Source: a virus
Virus record (IMG/VR): IMGVR_UViG_3300027746_000644
Location: 30,400-94,399 of that record
Direction: 5' to 3' (one strand)
DNA length: 64,000 nucleotides
Of this stretch, positions 25,856-34,724 are shown piece by piece. The translations under genes and the position numbers were made by a program. Numbering within the stretch: the stretch's first letter is position 1; the number at the start of each line of letters is the position of its first letter. The notes beneath the pieces were generated by a model that saw only the letters and a list, made by a program, of their open reading frames with translations, was not told the origin of the DNA and searched no databases.

Positions 25856-27349
25856 ATGTCAGATCAAATGAACCCAATGGGACCAGCAGAGCCAGAAATC
25901 ATGTCGCAAGACGCGGAAAATGTAATTGGATTACAACCCGGACAGTCCGATCGCGAAGGTGCAATGGCCAAAGCTGATTTATACAAAATTGCAAACTATT
26001 CACACAAGCTGTTTAAACAGATTGATGATCAAGATCAGATGGAAGCCTGGGTACAAGCTAAAATTACCAAAGCCGCTGACTATATTGCATCCGTTTATCA
26101 CTATCTTGAATACGAAATGAAGTTTAGTCAGTATGGCCAAGCTCTAGAAGACAGCGAAGTTTACAGTGAAAGCCAAAAGCGTATTATTAATAATCGCTTG
26201 ATGGAAGCTAAATCCAAAGTTAAAGAACTTAAAAAAGCTCATGCTGGCAAAATTAAGGCTGATGCCGACGACAAAATTGCCGAAGGCATATTGAGTGGCG
26301 GACATCGTGAATGTACAGAATGTGGCGGCAGTGGCATGGTGTACGAAGAGCCAAAAGCAATTCCGGATCACGTTAAAGGCAAAGTTGAAAAGTACAATCG
26401 TCAAGCCAAAGCATTTCATGCTGCCAGTAAACGTATAGACGCTAACAAGAATGGCATTCCAGACGACGAAGAAATGGAAGAAGGATTTGAAGCAGATGCC
26501 AAAGTTGGTTCTACAAAGAAAACCCCCACTGGCGAATTAACTAAAACTGATACCGGTGTCAAGCATACCAATACCAGCTACAAAGATGACGGCGACGAAT
26601 TGGATTCTATTGCCAAATCAGGCAAAGGTGTTAAGAGTCATGCTAAAGCACAAAGTGCCGCTGAGAAGAAAGATCGTGCTCCAGCACAAAAGCAAAGTCC
26701 AAAAAGTGCCAAGACATGGGGCATGAAAGACAGCGAGAAGTTTGACAATAGAGATGGTGCTCCTGCCAAGCCAAAGAAAGAAAAAGAAGCTGAACTAGAT
26801 GAATCATTAAAAGGCGGCCAGAAAAAATTAGATGCTAACAAAAATGGCAAGTTAGAAAAAGACGATTTTGCCAAGTTACGTGCTGGCAAAGTTAAAGAGT
26901 CGGCAACAGACAAAAAATGTAATCATACAGACAAGGGTGAGAAGTGTCCAGTACACGGTCTAAAAGAGTGCGGTATGTACGAAGCCGCCAAACCAAGTGC
27001 AGGACTAAGCAAGGCTAAGAAATCAGCAGTTGTTAAAGATGCCAAAGCAGGTAAAGATCTTGGTAAGCCTGGAAAAGGGTTTGACAAGCTAGCCAAGAGT
27101 GCAGGTGGTGGTGAGAAAGGCGAGAAGATTGCCGCTGCCGCTATGTGGAAAAACATCAAAGAAACTACTGCATACATTGCTGAAAAGAAAGCCAAAACAG
27201 ACTGGGATAAAGACGGCAAAAAGGAATCTGAACAAGAAGAACATGCCGGTGTTGTAGACAAAGCTATCAAAGCTAATAAAAAAGAAGTAGTAAAAGAATC
27301 AGCTGACTTGGCTCGTATGAAACAATTCTTAACACGTTTAAACGGTTAG
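25856..27349 (+). CDS. Lys/Glu-rich structural protein with EF-hand-like loops and Cys/His motifs
   Basis: A 497-residue, highly charged protein. The N-terminal third is helical. C153-T-E-C156-GGSG resembles a single DnaJ-type zinc knuckle; CNHTDKGEKCPVHGLKEC (355-372) is a second Cys/His cluster. Three loops look like calcium-binding EF-hands: DANKNGIPDDEE (195-206), DANKNGKLEKDD (326-337) and DWDKDGKKESEQE (449-461). Low-complexity Lys/Ala/Glu linkers join them. It has its own late-type promoter motif. Likely an abundant internal head or scaffold-type protein whose metal binding is predicted, not shown. Confidence 0.6.
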   Translation: MSDQMNPMGPAEPEIMSQDAENVIGLQPGQSDREGAMAKADLYKIANYSHKLFKQIDDQDQMEAWVQAKITKAADYIASVYHYLEYEMKFSQYGQALEDSEVYSESQKRIINNRLMEAKSKVKELKKAHAGKIKADADDKIAEGILSGGHRECTECGGSGMVYEEPKAIPDHVKGKVEKYNRQAKAFHAASKRIDANKNGIPDDEEMEEGFEADAKVGSTKKTPTGELTKTDTGVKHTNTSYKDDGDELDSIAKSGKGVKSHAKAQSAAEKKDRAPAQKQSPKSAKTWGMKDSEKFDNRDGAPAKPKKEKEAELDESLKGGQKKLDANKNGKLEKDDFAKLRAGKVKESATDKKCNHTDKGEKCPVHGLKECGMYEAAKPSAGLSKAKKSAVVKDAKAGKDLGKPGKGFDKLAKSAGGGEKGEKIAAAAMWKNIKETTAYIAEKKAKTDWDKDGKKESEQEEHAGVVDKAIKANKKEVVKESADLARMKQFLTRLNG

Positions 27350-27353
27350 TAGT

Positions 27354-28286
27354 ATGCGTATAACTGATGTTGAACCAGGATTTATTTTTGAAGGTGAAAA
27401 TCCTCAATACGCTCAACTAACACAGTTGTTACAGACTGCTCGCGAGCCTTGGGAAAGAAATCAAATCAAATGGCGTATTGAAAATCTACGTAGTTCTGAA
27501 GCCTTGGCGGGCGAGCCTGGTGGAGGTAACGGGGCGCCGTTGGATTCGCAAGGAAACTATATTCCAGTATTGCCTACTAAAGAATGGATGGCTAAAAATC
27601 CAAGTATTGTTAAAACATTGCCTAACGATTGCTTACCTCCAAATATGCAGAAACCTGGAGTATTAGATAAGATTAGCAATGCTATTGGTAAAGGTGCTGA
27701 TGCTGTTTTTAACTGGGCTGATAAACAGCCTAACAGCAGAACAAATCTTGAAAGAGACAAACAACAAAATCGCGACGATGCAAATGGTGTAATGAGAGAA
27801 GGTGCTGATCAAGATTTAGGAAATGGATTTACTTTAACAACTACTGAATTTGAAGGAAAGACAGTGCCAGCTGTACTTGATACACAAGACAAAATATATT
27901 GGATTGAAAATAACACAGGTAGTAGAAACTACGGTATGTCTTCATATATAAAAATTCAAAATGGAAAAGCGGACGGCGGAAGGCCAGGAAATCAAACCTT
28001 AGCCGCAATAAAAGCCGCAGGATGGAACGTACCCGAAACTCGCCAACGCGAACCTCGACCAGAACCTGCTCCATCTGCGCCATTTGTTCCTAAAGATTAT
28101 CAAACTGGAGAACCACTGACAAAAGGTCAAGATGGTAAGTGGTACAACAAAGCAGGACAAGAACGCGACAACTTGCATGGCGGGCCAATAATGCCCGGCG
28201 GTACTGCACAGTTTAGAAGTTTAAAAGAAAATTCAGAATTAACTCGCATTAAAGATATAACCAGCAGAGTATTAAAAGGTCAATAA
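27354..28286 (+). CDS. Putative internal head protein
   Basis: A 310-residue protein starting MRITDVEPGFIFEGENPQ, with IFE-G as a possible I-x-E processing site. The middle is rich in Asn, Gly, Gln and charge. EDLGNGFTLTTTEFEGKTVPAVLDT-like beta segments lie around residue 150, and a Pro/Gln/Arg linker (RQREPRPEPAPSAP) precedes the C-terminal DGKWYNKAGQERDN. No known domain. Confidence 0.55.
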   Translation: MRITDVEPGFIFEGENPQYAQLTQLLQTAREPWERNQIKWRIENLRSSEALAGEPGGGNGAPLDSQGNYIPVLPTKEWMAKNPSIVKTLPNDCLPPNMQKPGVLDKISNAIGKGADAVFNWADKQPNSRTNLERDKQQNRDDANGVMREGADQDLGNGFTLTTTEFEGKTVPAVLDTQDKIYWIENNTGSRNYGMSSYIKIQNGKADGGRPGNQTLAAIKAAGWNVPETRQREPRPEPAPSAPFVPKDYQTGEPLTKGQDGKWYNKAGQERDNLHGGPIMPGGTAQFRSLKENSELTRIKDITSRVLKGQ

Positions 28287-28287
28287 C

Positions 28288-30219
28288 ATGGACATGAGGA
28301 AAATTTTACAAGCAATGGATGGCATTTCCGCCCGGCCTGTAGAAGGTGCTGACAGCATGGCACGTTTTCTTCGTGTGGTTCGAGAATCTGAAATTAATCA
28401 GGCAGAAGCAGTGGGAGATTTTAGTGCTGATCCAAAAAGTCAAGCACAAATGTACCTACAGTTTCATACTGGTATGATGGATCCATCAACGTTGCCTGCG
28501 TTTATGGCCATTACACCAAGGGTATCATTGGCTGTGCAACCGCCTATTGGTACAACAGGGTCGCACGAAGAAGTATTAGCAAGTTTATCAGCCGCTAACA
28601 AGCGGTTACCCAAAGATCTACAAGTCAGCTGGGACGAATTAAAAGATATTGGCGGTGTCAGTGACACTATTAAATTAACCGGTGAGCCACACCCTGACAC
28701 ATATAACCCTACAACTGATCCAGTTAAAGAAGGATTAGTTGATAGCAATGGCAATCCTGTTTTGTCAGGCAGTGGACAACCCATACAAACTGGTCAGCCT
28801 GCGACAGCGCCTGCTCCAGCACAACCGCAAATTGATCCAGCAAACTACAAAGTACCCAGCATTGAATTCTTAAAAAAGAACTATGAGCATCCGGCTGATA
28901 TTATTGACGGCGGCACACGTTCGGAAACTGAACCTGATAGACTTGGGGCTTGGAACGGCATAAGTGACTTTGCAGATTTGATGATGGCGCTAGATGCTTC
29001 TTATTATCGAGCTCGTAAGGCCGATCCTAATTACAAACAGCCTGCTTTTGTTAAAGATGACTGGGAACTAATTCAGCGTATGTTAGGAACCCCAGAAGGT
29101 AAAGAATATGCAATTGATACAAAGATTGGTCTAAGTAGTATTCATGACAAGTCCCCAGACGCAGAATTTAATCGTGCTCAACATACAGAATTTGAAAAAC
29201 AAGCTAACGCTAGATTCATGCAACAACCTGACGGGGTAGTGACTCCTGGTTGGAAATTTGATCAAAAACTAGGAATGACTCCAGTGCAAGCAGAATTACA
29301 AAAACAAAAAGCACAACAGCCTGCTCCAGTACAAGAAAACAGTCTAAGTAAATTTTTATCTATTGTGAGAAAGAACGATGTCAGCATGTTGAGCGAAGGT
29401 ACCAATCCACACCGAGTAGCATTGCCAGTGCAACTGGCCATGCAACATTATCAACAGCCTGTAACTAAACCGCAACCACGTGAACGTTTGATTGACAAGT
29501 ATTTTGTGGAAGCTGAAACTGACCTTACTCAACGCAAAGAAGAAAAACGTGCTGTATATAATCAGTATGCCAAGACTATTGCTAACCGTGTGCTGATGAA
29601 AGAGTCCGCACAAGATGTGTCAGAAGACAATGTACCAACTGATCCAAATAAATTAACAGCATCTATGTTAATGGGCGGTGAGTATAAAGAACTTGATCTA
29701 ACACCACTCATAGCAAAAAACAATTGGGTAGGCACGCCAAAACAAGTTATCAATCAGGCCGACAAATGGTTAAGTGATTTTTTAAGACAACGTGGTAACA
29801 TGTATTCTAATCTAAAAATCAAATACAAAGGCCTAACAATGACCTCTAGTAAAATAGGTGATATAGACGCATCGGATCCAGAATTTGAATCAATAGCAGA
29901 AGCGCCGATTGCCATGGATCCCGCTGAACCAAACAATCCCACTATACACAATCACCAAAAAGCCAACACAATGACATTGAAAGGTCGTATCATGAGTGCT
30001 CGTGCGCAATTACAAGAATTAGCTGAATTATCTGAAAGTGATAGTTTATTGGTGTGGGAACAAATTTGTAAAAAAGCCAAAGGCGGCATGTTCATGGGAC
30101 TTGAACAGAACTTGGAACAAATCCGTCATGGTATTGAACAACTAGCGGCCAAGCGCAAGCAAGGTGGACGCGGCAGCAGAGGAATTACTCCAGGCATTGG
30201 CGAAGGAAAAAGAAAATGA
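28288..30219 (+). CDS. Putative internal head protein, large
   Basis: A 643-residue protein. The N-terminus (MDMRKILQAMDG) is a weaker version of the shared targeting-like motif, with SMARFLRVVRESEINQAEA soon after. A similar copy, SLSKFLSIVRKNDVSMLSEG, recurs near residue 350, so the protein seems to contain two related segments. Pro/Gln/Ala linkers separate helical blocks. The C-terminal LKGRIMSARAQLQELAEL followed by GLEQNLEQIRHGIEQLAAKRKQGG is a basic coiled coil. The stop overlaps the next ATG. Function unknown. Confidence 0.55.
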   Translation: MDMRKILQAMDGISARPVEGADSMARFLRVVRESEINQAEAVGDFSADPKSQAQMYLQFHTGMMDPSTLPAFMAITPRVSLAVQPPIGTTGSHEEVLASLSAANKRLPKDLQVSWDELKDIGGVSDTIKLTGEPHPDTYNPTTDPVKEGLVDSNGNPVLSGSGQPIQTGQPATAPAPAQPQIDPANYKVPSIEFLKKNYEHPADIIDGGTRSETEPDRLGAWNGISDFADLMMALDASYYRARKADPNYKQPAFVKDDWELIQRMLGTPEGKEYAIDTKIGLSSIHDKSPDAEFNRAQHTEFEKQANARFMQQPDGVVTPGWKFDQKLGMTPVQAELQKQKAQQPAPVQENSLSKFLSIVRKNDVSMLSEGTNPHRVALPVQLAMQHYQQPVTKPQPRERLIDKYFVEAETDLTQRKEEKRAVYNQYAKTIANRVLMKESAQDVSEDNVPTDPNKLTASMLMGGEYKELDLTPLIAKNNWVGTPKQVINQADKWLSDFLRQRGNMYSNLKIKYKGLTMTSSKIGDIDASDPEFESIAEAPIAMDPAEPNNPTIHNHQKANTMTLKGRIMSARAQLQELAELSESDSLLVWEQICKKAKGGMFMGLEQNLEQIRHGIEQLAAKRKQGGRGSRGITPGIGEGKRK

Positions 30220-32000
30220 ATTTTAGAGAACTTATCAACAAGTTAGATCACATCAACGAAGCCGAAGGTCTCACACTGCAAAGCATTGCCGCTATTGAAA
30301 AAGCCGCAATGGAAAAAGCTGGCACTGAAAAAGCCAAAGGTGGTTGGACTGGTTTTACCACATGGGATCCTCGTGTGGCTGGTAACATTGCGTTGGCTAA
30401 ACTGGCGCAACAAAACAACTTTGAAGGCCTATTCAACAGCGAAGGTGATTTTGTTGTGGCCTACGGAAATAGAACATGGAGTTCAAACAGTGAACTGCAT
30501 CCAGGTGAGAATCCTCGTGTTGTGCCGCCAAGTCCAGATGACTGGAAACCATTGGCCGCAAAAGGCCTAGTTCCACAAAATGCCAAAGGCCCAGCTGGTT
30601 TATTAAATTGGTTGTCAAACGGTGGAGCACAAAAAGAATTTGATGCTGTTAAAAAACAATCAGCTGATGCGGCGGCCGCTTCAGCAGATGCGGTCAATGG
30701 CGCGGCGGCTCCACAAGCCGCCAGCGTTTCTACAGCAGACGAAGAAACAATGATGACTCAACTGGAAGAGTTAGTTGATCAGTATCTTGCATTAAAAACA
30801 ACCAGTAAGAAAGTTGTGGTACCTGCCAAAACTGCCAATGGCAAAACTACTAAAGCAAACAGCAACACAACTGATACTGTAGACAGTGACTCTAAAAAAT
30901 CTGCTCCAGGCGAAACAGCATTGAAAACTGCCGGTGGAGCAACTGCTGGCTATTTACTAGGTAATAAACCAAAAGCTGGCCCTAAAGGCAAACTCCGTCC
31001 AAGTCTTGGCGGCATTATTGGAGGCTTGGCCGGTGGCTATGCAGGAAGCCAGTTGGACGAAAACATTGCCAAGAGTCTAGTTGAAAGTTTTGGCTATCAA
31101 AAAAAACCCAGCATTGAAGAAATAGTTGAAAGTCTTGGCTTGAGAAAAGACTATCCTTACGGACATCAATTTTTAAAAGAAGCGATTATTACATCCAAAA
31201 AAGATGAATTAGAAATTGATGATGACGAAGAAGACGAAATTATCGATCCAGTAAAAAACAACAAGGTTTTTGGTGCTGGAGGTACAGGTTCAAAAGCAAT
31301 TCAAGGCATAGGCAAAGCACTGTCCGGCAATAATAAATCAGTCAGCAAAGATCCGCAAAGTTTATTTGATATGGCGTTTCACAACAAGTATTGGAACAAC
31401 TGGACTGAAGATTCATTGTCATGGGATGATGTGATTGTTCCAGGTTTTGACTGGATGGATGGCGAGCCACTATATACCTTTAGAGAACTTGGATTAGATT
31501 TGGGAATTGCGGCTGGTTTTGTTATGGTGGGCACTATCATGGCGCCGTTTACTGCGGGCGCATCTGTGCCAGTGGCCGCGGCAGCTGGCGTTACGGCCGG
31601 TGTAGTCAGGGCCACTGGCTCAATATTAATTAAGTTGTTGATTAAGATAGGAATAGCCATTGCCAAGGCAGTAAAACTGTACGGAAGGCCATTTTGGGAG
31701 TTTGCGAAAAAGAACCCAAGCAAGGCCGCAAAAGCAGTGGGACAAATTGCAAAGACTCATTTGGAAGCATTTTATAATGGCATAGCAAAAAACTTTGGTG
31801 CTAGCAACATGGGGTGGATGGTGCTTGGGACCATGGGCTTTCAAGCTCTGCTCACGGCATGGGAGAAATACAGTGGAAAAATTCTACCTGATTATATAAA
31901 GAATCCCATAGATAAAGGAGCTGGGTGGTTGGCAGACAAAGCAAGACAGGGATTTGATGGCGCAAGAAAAATAACAGGACTAGAGGAAGGCATGGCATGA
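30216..32000 (+). CDS. Putative internal head/ejection protein with glycine zipper and membrane segments
   Basis: A 594-residue protein starting MNFRELINKLDHINEAEG: the shared M-x-F-R-E-L motif with INE-A as a possible processing site. Around 240-290 a glycine-zipper stretch (TAGGATAGYLLG ... GGIIGGLAGGYAG) resembles membrane-inserting domains. Near 420-480 long hydrophobic segments follow (GIAAGFVMVGTIMAPF, AAGVTAGVVRATGSILIKLLIKIGIAIA). This would suit a protein ejected with DNA that acts at the host membrane; that is inference. Confidence 0.6.
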   Translation: MNFRELINKLDHINEAEGLTLQSIAAIEKAAMEKAGTEKAKGGWTGFTTWDPRVAGNIALAKLAQQNNFEGLFNSEGDFVVAYGNRTWSSNSELHPGENPRVVPPSPDDWKPLAAKGLVPQNAKGPAGLLNWLSNGGAQKEFDAVKKQSADAAAASADAVNGAAAPQAASVSTADEETMMTQLEELVDQYLALKTTSKKVVVPAKTANGKTTKANSNTTDTVDSDSKKSAPGETALKTAGGATAGYLLGNKPKAGPKGKLRPSLGGIIGGLAGGYAGSQLDENIAKSLVESFGYQKKPSIEEIVESLGLRKDYPYGHQFLKEAIITSKKDELEIDDDEEDEIIDPVKNNKVFGAGGTGSKAIQGIGKALSGNNKSVSKDPQSLFDMAFHNKYWNNWTEDSLSWDDVIVPGFDWMDGEPLYTFRELGLDLGIAAGFVMVGTIMAPFTAGASVPVAAAAGVTAGVVRATGSILIKLLIKIGIAIAKAVKLYGRPFWEFAKKNPSKAAKAVGQIAKTHLEAFYNGIAKNFGASNMGWMVLGTMGFQALLTAWEKYSGKILPDYIKNPIDKGAGWLADKARQGFDGARKITGLEEGMA

Positions 32001-33955
32001 ATAATTTAACCACCCACATGGCAGAGCTTAGAAAAATCCTTGCCGAAATAGAAAACAAAACCATTACTGAAGCTTTGGTATCTAGGATTCTTGGAGGCGG
32101 GGCAGCGGAGCAGATACTCAAAGACGGTGTTACAGGACTGGCTAAACAAGGTGCTAAAACAATTATAAAACAGTTAGGCGAGGAAGTTACAGTTAATGTA
32201 ATTCGTCGAGTAGGTAAAAAGAAAATAGAACAAGAAGTTGAATTAGTATTAAAAAAAGTTGCCGACCAAGATTCGTATCTAATAGTTTTACGAAACGGCA
32301 AACAACCACAGAAGACTACTATATTATCAGCAGAGCAAGTAGCAGATGATGTTGAAAAAGCAGTTGTTGCTGGCAGATCAGTAAAACTTAGTGGGGAATT
32401 ACAAGTTAGGGCATCGTCAGAACTAGCACAGCAAGCCGTCAAAGATGCCAACAACATGACCGATGCACAGCTTGAAGCGGCAATTAAAGATACAGATAGA
32501 TCACCTGCCATAAGAAGAGAATTCAAAGCAATATTAGACCAAAGAAAGGCCAGCAAGACAGGCGACTCCGAATCTTTAAAACGCGAAGCGGAGAGAGGTG
32601 CAAAGGACATAGCCGGCAAAACCGATGCTGATTTGCAAGCACTGTATAATAATCCAAATGTGACTGCGGCACAACGCAAGGCAGCTAAAGAAGAATTAGA
32701 ACGTCGTGGAATAAAACCAGAAGCACCTAAAACAGATGCACCTAAACCAGCTGAAGCACCTAGAACAGAACCAGAAGCACCTAAAGCAGGCAGTCAAGAG
32801 GCAGCTAATCTTGAAAGAGCTCGAGTTGATTACAAAAAATTATCTGATAGTGAATTACAAACAATATATAACGGTCGAGATGAAATGTATAATTCTTGGC
32901 AAAAACAAGCCGCTAAAGAAACATTAGAAAGCCGTGGTATTAAGCCTGGTGTAACTAAAGTAGAACCAGCGCCTGAACCTAAAGTAAATGCACCCAAAAC
33001 AGCCGACGATGTATTACAAGCAAAGAAAACTGCGGCCGCTGAAGCCGAGGCCAAAGCCGCTATTGATGCAGGTGAAGTAAAAATTAAAGAAGCTGATTTG
33101 TTGCCGGCAAAACCCGGAGAAACTGCAAGTGAGAGATTAAAACGCACACTTGAAGAAAAACCTGAAATAGTAGACAAGTGGAACAGCCTCAAAGGCACTA
33201 AGGGCGAAGAAGGATTTTGGCAGTATGTTAAACGACGCAAAGTAGCCACGCTAGTAACAGCACTCACAGTAGCGGCCATAGCGGCTGGTGTGTACAACAG
33301 TGGGGCAGAACCAGAAGAGGTTGACAATGCCGCAGAACCAGCAGAAATTGGTGATGATGAGCCTGAGGAATTAGATGATGAGGCCGTCGCGGCAGCAGCC
33401 GCCAAGAAGAAAGCTGAAGCAGATGCTGCCAAGAAGAAAGCAGATGCCGCTAATTCGGAAGCAGGACAAAGTGCTAGTACAACAACAGAAAAAGACGGAA
33501 AAGAAACTGACGGAAAAGAAACTGACGGAAAAGAGACAGACGGAGTTGCTGATAATTCTGCAGAACAACAAGAATTATTAACGCAGATAAATGCACTAAT
33601 TGCCAAACTATCTAAATCCAAAGATCCTGCAATACAAAAAAGATTGGCCGCTGTTAGAAAAAAGTTGGGACAAACTGATCAGGCCGCTAGTGTTGTATCA
33701 AAAGATGAACCTTATGTTGCAAGCGGTTGGTATGACATTGGTCAGGGATACCGAAGATGGTATGGTAAGGATGGAGTGGATCCAACAACTGGCCGTAAAG
33801 TAACCACTGGTACTACAGATATTACACCAAGCGATGGTGTACAACATCGTGATAAGTATGCCAACATGTCGCAACTAGAGTTGGCTAATCTAGCAAGAAG
33901 AAATGCGGCATCGGGCAACCCTGCAAAAACTAAAAGCAATTGGGAAAATAAATGA
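31997..33955 (+). CDS. Putative internal head protein with helical repeats
   Basis: A 652-residue protein. The N-terminus MAELRKILAEIENKTITEAL includes ITE-A, a possible processing site. Three related helical units occur: MTDAQLEAAIKDTDRSPAIR, KTDADLQALYNNPNVTAAQR and LSDSELQTIYNGRDEMYNSW, each ending in a (E/Q)RRGIKP-like turn. Ala/Pro/Glu linkers, one membrane-type segment (VATLVTALTVAAIAAGVY) and a KETDG tandem repeat follow. The C-terminal DIGQGYRRWYGKDGVDPTTG is well ordered. It overlaps the previous gene (ATGA). Confidence 0.55.
   Translation: MNNLTTHMAELRKILAEIENKTITEALVSRILGGGAAEQILKDGVTGLAKQGAKTIIKQLGEEVTVNVIRRVGKKKIEQEVELVLKKVADQDSYLIVLRNGKQPQKTTILSAEQVADDVEKAVVAGRSVKLSGELQVRASSELAQQAVKDANNMTDAQLEAAIKDTDRSPAIRREFKAILDQRKASKTGDSESLKREAERGAKDIAGKTDADLQALYNNPNVTAAQRKAAKEELERRGIKPEAPKTDAPKPAEAPRTEPEAPKAGSQEAANLERARVDYKKLSDSELQTIYNGRDEMYNSWQKQAAKETLESRGIKPGVTKVEPAPEPKVNAPKTADDVLQAKKTAAAEAEAKAAIDAGEVKIKEADLLPAKPGETASERLKRTLEEKPEIVDKWNSLKGTKGEEGFWQYVKRRKVATLVTALTVAAIAAGVYNSGAEPEEVDNAAEPAEIGDDEPEELDDEAVAAAAAKKKAEADAAKKKADAANSEAGQSASTTTEKDGKETDGKETDGKETDGVADNSAEQQELLTQINALIAKLSKSKDPAIQKRLAAVRKKLGQTDQAASVVSKDEPYVASGWYDIGQGYRRWYGKDGVDPTTGRKVTTGTTDITPSDGVQHRDKYANMSQLELANLARRNAASGNPAKTKSNWENK
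33494..33538 (+). repeat. 15-bp tandem repeat, three copies
   Basis: GACGGAAAAGAAACT is repeated at 33494 and 33509, with a third copy at 33524 changed at the end. It encodes DGKET units in the 31997 gene. In frame, so copy number changes would not break the gene. Confidence 0.85.
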
Positions 33956-33956
33956 T

Positions 33957-34343
33957 ATGGAAAAAACAATAAAAGTAGTATTTACAGATGGTACTAGTCC
34001 AAAAAATCTAATAAAATTGCCGGCTGGTTATGATATGAAGAAATTGCCGGGCTGGTTGGCAAACAAATATCCAGATAAAACAGTTGCAACCGTTGACGGA
34101 CAACCTTTTGTTGCGCAGGCCGCCCGCGTAACTGAACCAGAGTTAACTGCGGACGATGCAGGTAAAAAAACAGGACAAACAATTAAAGATATTGGTATAG
34201 GAACCTGGGATGCGGTTAGCGATGTTGCAGATAAAACATGGCGATTTGGCAAGGGTGTTGCAAAAGGGATTGCAGGAATTGACGAATCAATCAAAGCACA
34301 AGACGACGCAGTTTTAGAAAGAATTAAAAGCATCAAATATTGA
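33957..34343 (+). CDS. Small head-region protein
   Basis: A 128-residue protein starting one base after the previous stop. MEKTIKVVFTDGTSPKNLIKL is a short beta hairpin; LPGWLANKYPDKTVATVDGQPF is typical of phage proteins that pair with the larger internal proteins. The C-terminal half is helical (TGQTIKDIGIGTWDAVSDVADKTW) with VLERIKSIKY. ATG at 33957 chosen over upstream in-frame codons inside the previous gene. It ends the block; a terminator follows. Confidence 0.55.
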   Translation: MEKTIKVVFTDGTSPKNLIKLPAGYDMKKLPGWLANKYPDKTVATVDGQPFVAQAARVTEPELTADDAGKKTGQTIKDIGIGTWDAVSDVADKTWRFGKGVAKGIAGIDESIKAQDDAVLERIKSIKY

Positions 34344-34345
34344 TT

Positions 34346-34369
34346 ATGGCGGATTTATTCCGCCATTTT
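34346..34369 (+). terminator. Intrinsic terminator after the head-protein block
   Basis: ATGGCGGA (34346-34353), loop TTTAT, TCCGCCAT (34359-34366), then TTT: a perfect 8-bp stem with a short T run, just after the stop at 34343. Confidence 0.8.
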
Positions 34370-34370
34370 C

Positions 34371-34392
34371 ACCTCAAAAATATCTTTGAGGT
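34371..34392. promoter_or_regulatory. Inverted repeat next to the dsbA-like promoter
   Basis: ACCTCAAA (34371-34378), six bases, TTTGAGGT (34385-34392): a perfect 8-bp inverted repeat ending on the first T of the -35. Either a second terminator stem or an operator for the promoter at 34392. Confidence 0.4.
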
Positions 34393-34420
34393 TGCATTAC
34401 ACGGATAACTAGTATATAAT
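34392..34420 (+). promoter_or_regulatory. Sigma70-like promoter
   Basis: TTGCAT (34392-34397), 17-bp spacer, TATAAT (34415-34420), followed by ATTAGGAGACTTACATG. It drives the DsbA-like gene and probably the DNA polymerase. Confidence 0.75.
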
Positions 34421-34444
34421 AGGCATATACATTAGGAGACTTAC

Positions 34445-34702
34445 ATGTCAGGACGTTCATACGGCGCAGAAGAAAAGGCAAAACTAGAAAGATTGATTAC
34501 CGAAGGATCAACAGTATTACGTGAAATCGAAGACTTGCAAGTAGGCTTAAAAGAAACAGTACAGGCAGTGGCGGAAGAATTACAAGTAAAACCCAGCATT
34601 ATTAACAAAGCTATTAAAATTGCCCACAAAGGCGATTGGCAGGCACATAATGCAGATTGGGCAGAGATTGAAGCAATTTTAGATATCACAAAACGTATCT
34701 AA
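34445..34702 (+). CDS. dsbA: DsbA-like double-stranded DNA-binding protein
   Basis: An 85-residue, mostly helical protein. The plan (EIEDLQVGLKETVQAVAEEL, then VKPSIINKAIKIAHKGDW and EIEAILDI) resembles T4 DsbA, a small DNA-binding protein that helps late transcription. The match is by pattern and position before the replication genes, not by long identity. A strong ribosome site (AGGAG) precedes the ATG. Confidence 0.6.
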   Translation: MSGRSYGAEEKAKLERLITEGSTVLREIEDLQVGLKETVQAVAEELQVKPSIINKAIKIAHKGDWQAHNADWAEIEAILDITKRI

Positions 34703-34724
34703 TAAGTAGTACACACAAGGGCAA

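Noticed and set aside
31852-32679. 275-residue minus-strand open frame
   Set aside because: Opposite two solid coupled genes; Ser/Cys/Leu-rich product without domain; shadow of Ala/Lys-rich coding.
32830-33621. 263-residue minus-strand open frame
   Set aside because: Mirror of Glu/Lys/Ala low-complexity codons; Ser-rich product typical of antisense shadows.
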